Below are positions 34,509 to 46,063 of a stretch of 64,000 nucleotides of DNA, one piece after another. Under the pieces are notes generated by a model. The model saw nothing but the letters and a program-made list of their open reading frames with translations. It ran no database searches and was not told where the DNA came from. The position numbers were made by a program, and so were the translations under genes. The stretch spans positions 764,664,173 through 764,728,172 of the forward strand of contig NC_081408.1 in the NCBI RefSeq assembly GCF_030272615.1, given 5' to 3'. The DNA comes from Cryptomeria japonica (taxonomy: Eukaryota; Streptophyta; Pinopsida; Cupressales; Cupressaceae). Every line of letters starts with the position of its first letter. Position 1 is the first letter of the stretch.

Positions 34509-37208
34509 TTTGTTTGCAAGTTTGTGTTGAAGTTGATTGAAGATGATGATGAGTTGTTCGATGAAAGATGGATGATTAGTGGATTGTAGATCTCTAGCAC
34601 TCTAAAGGTAAATGTAACCAGAATTCTTTCTTTGAATTGCTTGTTTGTTTTGATGAGTTTGGATGTGATAAGGTGTAGAGAAATCTGAGATGTGTTACAG
34701 ATTTTGACTACCTAGCAATGAGAGGATTCACTCATGAACTAGTTTTAACCTGCGTAGATGTGTCTCTTAGGATGAGCTTATCCTAGATGTAGAAACAATC
34801 TAAAAGTGATGTGATGTGTTTGATTTCAAGCAATATCTAAAAAAGGAATCTTGGGACAAGAACCTCTTAATGTTTTGAGAGTTTTGGGATGAATTGATGA
34901 TGGAAAAATGATGTATGAATGAGATGATGGATGTTTTGTTTTCAACTTTAATAAAAACTTTGTGTTACAAATGGAACAAACTCTACTTCTTCCCTTTCAG
35001 GCGTTGGTGGCATTTCTCGAGCTGTGTTGTACGTGATACAGATGTTTGGGAAGAAGTTGGGATTAATCTTTCCTCCTTGATTTTTGTGATAACTCAGAGC
35101 TCTATATTGCATAAAAGCTCTGCGGTTCAATGATTCGGAATCAAACTCGTTTGTTTTACCTTGAAGATAGAGACGCATGCGATGTAGAAAGACTCTATGT
35201 GAGACAAAGATTTGTCTATTGAGATAGAAGAATTTCCTCCTTTTGATCAAAGCCTTTGAGCTTAATGGTCTTCTTTTCAAGGTAATATTCTGATGACACT
35301 TCTTCTTTCGCAAGATGTGAAGAATGGTCATAAATTTTTGACTCTTTGTTTGTTTGCACTTTGTTTTTGGTATTTTTGGTTGTGTTGACAGATGTTGGAT
35401 GAATACTTTGTTTTTGGGATTGATTTTCTGATTTTTCTTTGACAAGAAAACAAAGCAAGCACACAAACACAAGATTGTAGCCTCAAAGGCACAAATGAGT
35501 ATGGGTCTAGATCAACCCAATCCTTGGACTTGTTTTTGACCCTTCCTTTAGATTTATTTTAAGGTGTAATTCCAAAGCCTGAAGTCGGCTCAATTTGCAC
35601 TAGGTCTGTAAAACGAACACACTTCAAACACTCTTTATCCCTAAGGTCAAATGGCCAGTTGTGATAAATTTAGCCCACATCTTGATATTTCTTCGACTTT
35701 GGTACTACATACCTTATCAATCCCGCCGTGGCAGGTAAGGATGTGATATACTAAGTCTTGCACGAGCATAACAAATAGATGATCCCTATGATGGGGGAGT
35801 CACCACTTTTATCAAGCCACAAGTGACCTTTCAAAAAGCTATGTTTCTACTCAAGGAAATATGTATGGTGAGTATCTTGGGAGCAAAACCATCTATGCTC
35901 TTGCACTAAATTATACCTCAAATATCCTCAATCAATAGAACGGGTGGGCTACTACTTAAAGGTGTTTAGTCATGTTCGATGTTTTTGGACATAAGTTCAT
36001 TCTGCAGTGACTCACTTAAGAGCCTTGTAACTGGTGGTGGGGCCCATTTGTCCTTTCGGCCAGTTACACTGTAGGAACAGCTATACCCAAGGCTACAGCT
36101 TTCGCTCACACCTGATTTCTATAGCGGCTCGAAGGATTTACCGCTCAAGGTCGTTCCCAAGAGTGATGTGTCTCTTGGCAGGCCTCTCTTAAAAAGATAA
36201 AATTTTGAGTGTTACTAACACTTTTCTCTTGCACCTAGGACCACGAAAGCCAAGGGAGAGGATAGTGTGTGTTAGAAGTAGGACCACTCGACCAACTCTT
36301 TGCACAAGTGTGCCAAGCACGAAAAACACTTGTTCTTTTTAATCTGTCATTGCAATGTGATCTAACTATTTGGAGATGTTGCTCCAACAATCATGGTGTT
36401 CTTTTTAATTTTCAAAGGCAATTGTTTGAGTAAACTAGAATTTGAAATCCTGGTCAACTTAATGAAAAACACGTTTGCATGAAGTAAAATTGCTTTGAAA
36501 ATGAGACAAGTTGATTGTGAATTTTATTTGCACCAAAAATGGAAGTGTGGATTGTGAGTTTTATCTTGATGCAAGAAATAAAATTTGCCTTGTTGATTTT
36601 AAGCACCAAAACGAAGTTTGTTTTCTAACTTGCAAAAAAAAATAAAGTTGTTTTTGTATAAGTTTGTGGTTCTTTTTACCTTTGAACAATGAAATTCTTT
36701 TTAATAGCCCCAAACAAATGTGTGATTCTTTTTCAAAAGCCCAAATTTGAAATGTGAAGTTAATTTTAAACCAAAATAAAAAGTGAATTCATTTTTAAAA
36801 CCAACTTCAAAAACAAGTTAGTAAAAAATATAAATCTACTCTTTAATCTAATTTAAATCTGCACAAAAGAGAAAAATAGTTAGTAAAATCCGCCTATTTG
36901 GTGGGCTTCTACAAGCCTAAATTTTTTTTTTTTTTTGGTTTTTTATTTTTTTTTGGTTACAAAGTGATTTGTACAACGTTTTGTTACAATAGCGCTAGTC
37001 TGCGTTTGAACAGAGGCACTATTTAACACAAACGTATTAAAAGAAAGGGAAAGACAGAGAAGGGAAAAGCACTGAAACAGGGGGAATAGCGCCAAAATAA
37101 TGCCAAACGCACCAAAACAGTGTCAAAAGTGCAACCTGTGTGACATTTTCAACATTCAAACATGTTATTGGTTAAAAAAAAAAAAAATTGATCTTTTTGG
37201 TGTTTGGA
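34509..37208 (-). other. 5' leader of T1
   Basis: A long untranslated leader between primer site and gag start, typical of Tat elements. It contains homopolymer T/A tracts (36917-36952) and A-rich stretches. No conserved protein is seen, and the leader does not contain the GCGTCTGTG motif array of T2. Upstream ATGs are present, so translation of Gag-Pol probably needs leaky or internal initiation, or splicing. Confidence 0.8.
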
Positions 37209-37227
37209 TTCACGTCGGGTTCACCAA
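37209..37227 (-). promoter_or_regulatory. Primer-binding site of T1
   Basis: The minus strand reads TTGGTGAACCCGACGTGAA, one base inside the 5' LTR terminus. It is not the initiator-Met type used by A, C and E; the exact tRNA is not assigned. Confidence 0.75.
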
Positions 37228-37228
37228 A

Positions 37229-39066
37229 TGATGCTCTGCAAAAAGGATTAGAAAATCTATTTGATGGCAACACACACAAGAGCACAAGAAACAAACGTTA
37301 GTGTTAGCAACAAAAGATTATCCTAAACAGGCATATCAAGAGAGATATTAAGCATGAAATAGAAAGCATATAAACATAAAATGAAATAGCTAATCAAGAT
37401 GCTCATAGTTGCTCCTCCCTTGTTCCTCTCCTCTCCAAGTCCCAAATGAGTGTAGCTCTCAGCAGCTTTTTGCACTATGGATGCTTATGGAGGATTGAGA
37501 TTTAATACTAAGCTTCAAATATGAAATGAAAAGCTAAATACTATGCTAGAGTAGATAGTGATGCTATGAAAAAGCTCTATGCTAATGCCAGTATAACAAC
37601 AATACTCTAAAATGCTTCTCTTTTTGCTTGAGGAGAAGGGTTCTATTTATAGAAGAAATAGGGAAATGAAGGGTTAAGATTGAATGGTTTAATCAAGGGC
37701 CAAGTTTGAAAGTTGGGGATCCATGTGCACAATTGGCACCAATAAAATGGTGACAAGTGTCAACATAGGATTGGGTTGAGAGAAGAGGTTGGAGGCATTA
37801 AAGGCCTGAGAAGACCTCATGGTTATCTAGAAGGTAAGGGTCAAGTCCAAATTAAGATTACCCACTGGATTAGGAGTTAATCCAAGGATAAACCTTTGTG
37901 CAAATGATTAAGAGATAATCATGGTCAAAGCATTAATGACCTGATGAGACCCTTGGGTTGGGTAGAGGTTGAGTCAAAACAAATGTTTTAACCATGTGGG
38001 AGGGTTGAATTAACCATTAATGGTTATTGGAGACTTTGGGGATTAAGTGGTTGAAGGTTGAAAGCTTTCAAAGGTTATCCAAGACTTTGAGGGTTAATTT
38101 GTTGAACACACAAAGCATTAATTGCTTTTCAAAGACTTTGGAGTCTTTGAGAAGTGACTCCAATTTGCTTAGGAATGTGACAATATTTAGGGGATGGATT
38201 AGGCTAATTAGGAAGGGTTTAGAAGAATCTAGAAGGGGTTTAAGCATACAAGTGGATTTTGTAGGAAAATGCAAGTGGGAGAAATTTTGGTATTTTCAAT
38301 TAAAATAAAATCATTTATTTCAATTAAATGGTGTAATTTGCATTTGGATAAATATTCAAATAAATATTAATTTATTTAAATGAGAAAAATGAAGATAAAG
38401 CATTAAAATGCTTGAAGACTTTGAGGGAAACCATTAAAGGCTTGAAGACTTTAAGGAAGGAAGCCATCAAGTTTGAAGACTTTAAAGCCATCAAGTTTGA
38501 CTACTTTAAGGGAAACCATTAAAGGTTTCAAGTGGGTGAGGATAAATAGGATTTTAAATAAATAATTTATTTAAAATAGTTGTGCAACTTGCTTTTGTAG
38601 GAAAATACAAGTGGGTGGAGGATAAAGGTGATTTAAATAAATTATTTATTTAAAATAATTGTGCAACTTGCATTTGTAGGAAAATGCAAGTGGGTAGAGG
38701 ATAAAGGTGATTTAAATAAATGATTTATTTATTTAAATGTGAGAGGTGGGATCTTGGGGGATTTAAATAAATATTAATTTATTTAAATGTGAGAGGTGGG
38801 ATTTTGGGGGATTTAAATAAATATTAATTTATTTAAATGTGAGAGAAGATTTAATTAAACAAATATGATTTATTTATTTAATTAATGGTATGAATTTGGT
38901 TAAGTGAATTAAATCAAATAAATTGAATAATTTATTTAATTAATAGGAGAAGAGGGTTAAGATGAATTAATTAAATATTAATTTAATTAATTATTAATTG
39001 ATGGTTAAATAATCAAATAAATACTAAGTATTCATTTAATTAAGTGGACAGATTTATGTGACTACA
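37229..39066 (-). repeat. 5' LTR of T1
   Basis: 1838 bp, the same length as 22966-24803. I see only one difference (38243). TATA box TATAAATA on the minus strand at 37644-37651, the same offset (415) as in the partner. The open frame at 38027-38308 is a non-coding copy of the one in the 3' LTR. Confidence 0.97.
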
Positions 39067-39071
39067 GTATT
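39067..39071. repeat. Target-site duplication of T1, right copy (GTATT)
   Basis: Matches 22961-22965. Confidence 0.95.
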
Positions 39072-40065
39072 TAAATGGGTTTTTACCTAGAGATAATATT
39101 TTTGACTTCCAGAAGTGAAATGCAACAATAAAGTGATTTTTGCACTAGGTTGAAAATGATTAATAGTAATACAAAGCAAAAGGTGAAATATATTTCTCTG
39201 TTGCAAATTAGGGACCCAATTTGGGGGGATTTTTATGTGAAATGACATATTCCTTTGTGTCAGTCAGTTGCGAATCTAAGGGCACTTAGTGTGCTAGGTG
39301 TAAACTATGGATTTAACCTAGGTCTCCTCTTCTCTTTAAAATATAAATTTTTTTTCAGTTCCAAGGTTTCCAATGTGATGTTGTAAATGCGTAACTAGAT
39401 ACAAAGTACTAAATAGCCACAAATCTATTATAGAATGCTATCTAATCTAAAACACACTAAATTAAACAATAAAGTGAAACTATAATTGATAATAAATAAT
39501 GAATTTTATACTTGCATGATACCAACTGCTCCCATGGGTTCCATTATGTCCTATCTTTTTGTGATCTTGTTGTTGTATAAAATTTTCTCTCAAAATAGTG
39601 CACTTCTGGTTTCAAGATGACAACATAAGAATAGACATTTGTGGTGTATGAAATGCAAAATGGATTCTAAATCCAATGAATGCAATGATAATGGATATGA
39701 GGAGAGAGATATTCTAAAGTGATAAATTGATGATAACTAGAATGCTTGAATGCTAAAATGCTTAGATGGTAGAATGCTAGAATCCTTGAATGATCACTAT
39801 AAACTAGCTTGAAATGCAAGTTGAAGGCTTCCTTTTATTTACTTTTGAGGATTTTATCTTAGATATCATGAGATCAATGGTGGAAAAAAATTCGTTAGTG
39901 AATTGTACAAATATGATTGAATTGGTTAGAAGTTGAGAGAGAAAGGAGGATAATGTTCCTCCTACACTGGCAAGGTTAAGGAATAGGTGGAAGGACAAGA
40001 CATGTCATGATTCTCACCATGACCAATAAATGAAGAAGATGGATTAGGACTCTAGTTTGTTGAAA
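39072..40065. other. Unassigned sequence between T1 and E
   Basis: No coding family. Around 39720-39790 the phrase AGAATGCTTGAATGCTAAAATGCT recurs loosely. It may be part of another, unidentified LTR, but no partner copy is in the window. Confidence 0.4.
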
Positions 40066-41400
40066 GATGAAGAACATTCCCCTGCAATCATATTGCCAAA
40101 CACTTGGCAAGCAAGTGGGAAAACAACAAAAAGCCACCGTCATTGTCTTTATTTATGATTTTTACTAGTCAATTACATCTTCCCTTGAGGCCTGCAAGAA
40201 AGAAGTGTTTGGAAAGAAGAAAAACACCTTGAATAAGTCTTCAATCATATCACTATTCATCTACTACATGGCCTTTAAGATGCAAGGCATGGATTATGCT
40301 TCAACAAGCATTCCTTGGGCATTTTGCCATTTACAAAATCAGAAAACAGTGAACTCACTGTTTGGTTGCAAAAGGAAAAAGATTGAAATAAGAATAAGTT
40401 AAATAGCCATCTAAGAGGATCCTCAACATCCTTGGCCAAACCTTCAGGCCCTTGACACATCCATTTTCTCACTCAAATCATTTTTGAGTGCAAACTATGA
40501 GTTTAGTCGAGTTACTAGCCAAATGACAAACACTTGCCTAGTAATCACTCATTTGCATCTTCAAACCATTCTTCTGGCACAAAAAGAAAGGAATGTACAA
40601 TATATACACATGGATAAACTTGGAATAATCCATTGGAGGGATCCCAGACCTGGATCAACCAAGTTGACACATTTTACAATTCCAAACCCTTGGCAAGGCA
40701 GCAAGTAGCTAGTTTCCAAATATTTTTGTAAAAACACCTTACAAATGGAAAAAAAAATGAAAAAATCAAATGGGAGGCCTTAATACATCTACATTTAACT
40801 TCCAATAAGGTACGGTATGGATTGTACAGCTACAGTATGGACTACCCTTCAAAAGGAACAAAAAATAGTCATAAAAGCCAAAAAAAAATTTGTTTTCTAT
40901 TGAGTTATTCTTGCAAATACAATCACCACCATTTTCCAAGGAAAGGAGAGGCCTTATATAGTTCCTCAATTTGGTTTCCATGCCCATGTATAGACAAGAG
41001 ACTTTTTAAAATACATTTTTCAAGAAAATGACCTTTTTGACAACTTTCTTGAGCAAAATGACAACTTTTCTTGCTCACAAAGGCATTTTTGACATCCTAG
41101 AATTATCAACTTGCCTAAACCATTTAGAAATGCTTAAAAACACTAAAAAAACATGTTTCAATGCTCTTGAAACCATTAGGAGACCTTTTTGGCACTTTTC
41201 CACATTTTTGCCAAAAATTGTCAACTCAAGGCCTGAAATGCAAGATTTGATCTTGCAAGCCCAAAATAAGATCAAAACCAATAAAAATGACTCAAAAAAA
41301 CCTAAAACAAAAAAAATCAACCTACAACAAGACTTTACAAACATATAAGCATGAAATACCCAAAAATGAAGTTTTGACTCAACTGGGTGCTCCTGCACCA
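40066..41400 (-). repeat. 3' LTR of E (truncated)
   Basis: Closely matches 47065-48396 and ends GCTCCTGCACCA at 41400. The section corresponding to 46064-47064 is missing. A TATA box on the minus strand (CTATATAAGG) lies at 40952-40961. Confidence 0.85.
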
Positions 41401-41415
41401 TACTCCCCCAAAAAC
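41401..41415 (-). promoter_or_regulatory. Polypurine tract of E
   Basis: The minus strand reads GTTTTTGGGGGAGTA directly before the LTR start TGGTGCAGG. Confidence 0.8.
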
Positions 41416-41467
41416 AAAGAAGTCATGTGACTCCTTGAGGAAGAAAAGAAGAAGAAATGCCAACTTT

Positions 41468-44400
41468 CTAAAAGTCAGCTTTAGGTATCCAAGTGGCCTC
41501 TGAGATAGGCTGATCCTTCCACTTGATGAGATGCTCCATGTAGGTGTGATTCCTTATCTTTTTGAGAACTCTGGAGTCTAGAACCTGTTCAACATGGGGA
41601 AAAGAAAGAGAAGGGAGGGATAGATTAGAAAGGGATTGAGAAACATCTAAAAATATTTGAACCTCCTCAGGGGGCTGCCCTTTGAAAGCAATCAGATCTA
41701 CAATATTAAAAATGGGGGACAAAGAAACATTAGTAGGCAAATCAACTTTATAAGCATTAGACCCATACTTAGCCAAGATCTTGCAAGGGTCTATCCTCCT
41801 CATCTGAAGCTTGCTTGGACCTTCATTTTGTAGCCTTGCCTTATTCAAATGTACCATCACATAATCACCTATTGCAAACTGAACATCTCTCTTTGTAGCA
41901 TCCACTCTTGCCTTGACCTTTTGAGAGGTATCTTGGAGAGCTTTCCTTACTTGCTCATGAACCTCCTTCATGGAGTGTGCCATGTCATATGTTGTCCCAC
42001 TCATTTGCTGCAAGTTAGTGATATCCCTCAACTCCATTATACCCCTTGGATGCATACCATAAACAACTTCAAATGGGCTTTTACCTGTAGACTAGTTAAC
42101 ACTGTCATTGTAGGCATATTCTGCTTGAGGAATGAGTTGATCCCAACTCTGTCCATACTCCTTTGTCAAACACCTAAGCATGTTTCCAAGAGACCTGTTC
42201 ACCACTTCTGTTTGGCCATCAGTTTGTGGATGATAAGATAAACCAAAAGAGAGATTAGTACCCAATCTCTTCCACAATGTTTTCCAGAAATGTCCAAGAA
42301 ACTTAACATCTCTATCAGATACAATGCTAGTAGGTAAGCCATGAATCCTAACAACTTCCTTGAAAAATATTTAGGCAATATGACTTGCATCATGTGTTGT
42401 TTTGCAAGGAATGAAGTGAGCCATCTTACTAAATCTATCAACTACTACAAAGATGCTATCAAACCCTGATTGAGTTCTAGGTAACCCTACTACAAAATCC
42501 ATGCTAATGCAATCCCAAGGCCTATGTGGAATGGGAAGAGGCTGATATAAACCAGCATTAGAGGAGTTACCTTTTGCTTTTTGGCATACCAAGCACTGCT
42601 CAACATACCTCCTGATGTCTCTCTACATCTTAGGCCAATAATAGAACCATTGAACCAGCTCTAAGGTCTTATTGAGACCAAAATGTCCACTTAAGAACCC
42701 ATTGTGCTTCTCTTGAATGAGGTTCTCTCTCATAGAACCTTATGGAACACACAACTGACCACCCCTGAATAACAAACCATCCTGCAAAGTGAAATCAGCA
42801 TAGGCACCATGGAAGTTATTCTCAAAATCTTTACAAACTTTATAAGTTTCTGTAAAATCATTATCAGTAGGATACATATCTCTAAAAATATCAATACCAA
42901 TACTCTGAACTTGAATCTCGTGAATAGTTAACAATCTTCCACTCAAAGCATATGCTACTTTATTCAACTGACCCTTCTTATGCTTAAGAGTAAAAGTGTA
43001 AGCTTGTAGATATTCTACCCATTTAACATGCCTATGATTCAATTTATCCTGTGAGTTGAAGAAACTGAGTGCCTGATTATCTGTGTATACAACAAACTCT
43101 TTAGGAAGAAGATAGTGTCTCCATTTCCTAAGTGCTTGTACTAATGCATAAAGTTCTAAATCATAGGATGAGTACTTTTTCTTGGCACCATTTAACTTTT
43201 CACTAAAGAATGCAACTGGTCTATTTTCTTGACTTAAAACACCTCCTACAACAATGTTACTAGCATCACATTCAATAGTAAAAAGCTTGTCAAAACTAGG
43301 CAAAATGAGCACTGGTTGAGTAGATACTTTAGTTTTTAGTAATTCAAACCCCTTATTTGCTGCATTTGTCCATTTAAACTTTACCTTTACACCCCCTTTG
43401 ACGGTGTCCAACATTGGAGCACAAATCTCACTGAATCCCCAGATGAATTTCCTGTAAAACTGAGCCAAACCATGGAAGCTTCTGACATCACTGGCTGTCT
43501 TAGGAGTCGGCCAACTGGTTATTGCTGTAACCTTTGATTGATCCATTTTCAGGTTGCCTCCTGATACACCAAAGCCAAGATAGACTAATTCTTACTGCAT
43601 GAAATCTCATTTTCCTAGATTTATGGTTAGCTGTTCATCAGATAACTGTTTCAAAACAATAGCTAGATTTTGTAAGTGTTCTTCCTTAGTCTTGCTGAAA
43701 ATAAGAATGTCATCTAAATACACTACAACAAATTTTCCAATAAAATCATATAAAACTTCATTCATGAGTCTCATGAATGTGCTGGGAGCATTAGAGAGTC
43801 CAAAAGGCATGACTAGCCACTCATAGAGACCCTCATTTGTTTTGAAAGTTGTCTTCCACTCATCCACCTCTTTGATTCTTATCTGATGGTAACCACTCTT
43901 CAAGTCTGTCTTACTGAAATACTATGCACCCCCAAAACAATCCATCAAATCCTCTATCCCGGGTATGGGAAATCTATATCTGATGGTGATTTTGTTTATG
44001 GCTCTGGAATCTATACAAAGTCTCCAAGTACCACCCTTCTTAGGTGCCAAAACTGTAGGTACTGCACAATGACTAATGCTTTTCCTAATCAGCCCTTGGT
44101 CTAAGAGTTCTTGTATTTGTCTTGCTACCTCTTTGTTTTGCTCAGGGGTCAATCTGTAGGCTACCTTATTGGGCAAAGAGGCTCCAGGAATGAAGTCAAT
44201 CTGATGGCTAATGGCTCTAGGAGGTGGTAAGGTTACATGTGTACCATCACTGATTATTTGTTTGAAGTTATCAAGGATTTGTTGCACCTCATATGGTATC
44301 TCAACTTTATTTTCTACATTTTCTTCCTTAGGCTTCACTATGAGTGCAAATCCTACTCCCTCACCCTCTTCTAGTGTTTTTATGAACTCTTTCTCATTGA

Positions 44401-46012
44401 CTAACAAGATGTTAGGCACTTTGTTGCTGCTCTCTCCTTCTTCCTTGAGGGATTGAATCTGATATTTTACTCCATCTTTTTGAAAGGAATAGGAGTTTCT
44501 TTCCCCATCATGATGTGCTTTTCAGTCAAACTGCCAAGGTCTACCCAACAATAGGTGACAAACATCCATTGGAAGGATGTCACATAGGATCCTATCAGTA
44601 TATCTGCCTATGTGGAAATCTACCCAAGCTTGCTCATTTACCAACACATGTTGCCCCTTGTTTAGCCATGTTACTTTGTATGGTTCTTTGTGTTGTATTC
44701 TAGGTAGTTTCAACTTACTGATTGCTTCTTCTGATATGATGTTATTAGTGGATCCTGAATCTATGATCACCTTACACACCTTTCCCATGATTTTACTCTT
44801 AATCCTGAACAATGCTCTTCTCTGTGAGGCCTCTGTGCTCTGTGGCTTCTTCATTAACACCCTCTTGATCATCAAACTCTCACCATCTTCTGAAGCTAAA
44901 TGGTTTAGTGCTGAAGTTTTGGTATTACCCCCATCTTCTTGAACGTAGTTCACTCTCTTTTCACCTCCATAGGATGAACTAGGCTTCTCTGGGCATCTAT
45001 AAGCAAGGTGGCCTAACTTTTGGCAGTTATAGCATTTCATGGTTGAGAAGTAGGACCCTCTCCCTGGTCCATTAGATCTACCCCTACTCGGGTTGCCTGA
45101 TCCCCTACCCCTATAGTTAGATTTGCTTTGAGAATCCCCACTTTTCTCAATAAGCTTAGACTCTCCATGGGATCGTTGATCTATGCTTCTTCCCCCAAAA
45201 CTAACTCTATGGCCTCTACCATCTCTTCCCCTACCTCGACCTCTATTGTTTTGTTCTTGCTTTCTCCTACCTTTCTCTTCCACCTTAAGTGCCAACTGAT
45301 AGCACTTGTGGATTGTTTGTGGGCACAACAAGCTCATCTCCTCCTAGATGTTCTGTCTTAGCCCATTCATAGACCTTGCCACTTTTATGCTCTCGTCCTC
45401 TACTACTCTGGATCTCATACACAGTTTCTGAAACTCTTCAGTGTAGCTACTGACATCTAGGTCTTTATGTCTCAAGTTCTATCTTTTCTTGTGAAGTTGT
45501 ATCTCATAGTCTTTAGGAAGGTAGGTCTCTTTGATTTTGGCTACCATTGCCTTCCAGGTGGCTAGTGGTTGTTTACCATCCTTCACCCTTTCCTCTTGGA
45601 TGAATTTCCACCATGTTAAGGCTGCCTCTCTCAACCTTGATTTGGCTACCTTAACCTTTTGTGCTTCGGTTAACCCATCACACTCAAAATGGTTCTCTAG
45701 ACCTTCGATCCATTCTATTAGAGCATCTAGATCCATCTTCCCACTGAAAAGGGCCACTCCTTCTAAGGTCTTACCACTCATAGCTCTCAAGGCTTTCAAG
45801 AATGGATCTTGTTCAATGATAGGGTCAAGTATGGGGACCTCATCTTCTATGGCCATCATTTTACCCTTATCTCCAACCTTATCATGGACCTCTTCAGTTT
45901 TGACTTCTACTGCAGCTAGTTTGATTGCCATTTGATCTAATCTGTCTCTAAGTTCCCTATTTTCCTCTTCTTGATCTTCTACCTTCTTAGCCAATTCTGC
46001 ATTGGTCACCAT
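41468..46012 (-). pseudogene. Chromovirus E Gag-Pol polyprotein with ten premature stops
   Basis: One continuous frame of 1515 codons from ATG at 46012 with no frameshift. Order: gag (45479-46012; AALTWWKFIQEE), CCHC knuckle CYNCQKLGHLAYRC (~45030), protease VIIDSGSTNNIIS (~44760), reverse transcriptase (WRLCIDSRAINK at ~44010; YLDD at ~43720), RNase H (42740-43546; FTIECDASN, VVYTDNQAL), integrase ([20 protein letters not shown] at ~42500; YHPQTDGQTEVVNRSL at ~42210), C-terminal chromodomain (LIKWKDQPISEATW, ~41490). Premature stops: 45479, 45344, 44522, 43922, 43607, 43592, 42740, 42623, 42371, 42092. Several fit one C-to-T change from Gln or Arg codons. Not functional. Confidence 0.92.
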
Positions 46013-46048
46013 GTTTGCCTAATGTGTCTTTCCCCTGAATCTTTTGTT

Positions 46049-46060
46049 GCTCTGATACCA
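46049..46060 (-). promoter_or_regulatory. Primer-binding site of E
   Basis: The minus strand reads TGGTATCAGAGC, the initiator Met tRNA complement, three bases inside the 5' LTR end. Confidence 0.9.
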
Positions 46061-46063
46061 CTA

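Larger units (their letters stand above)
22966..39066 (-). mobile_element. Complete, apparently intact Ty3/gypsy Tat-lineage element T1 (16.1 kb)
   Basis: Identical-length LTRs (1838 bp) flank an interior with primer site, 2.7-kb leader, one unbroken 2426-residue Gag-Pol frame, 2.4-kb 3' untranslated region and polypurine tract; the 5-bp duplication GTATT borders it. By eye the LTRs differ at one base (23980 G versus 38243 A), indicating very recent insertion. The second, archaeal-type RNase H between RNase H and integrase marks the Tat lineage. Every cis signal needed for replication is present, so this is the best candidate here for an active element. No antisense ORF is found in its 3' region, unlike T2. 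Confidence 0.96.
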
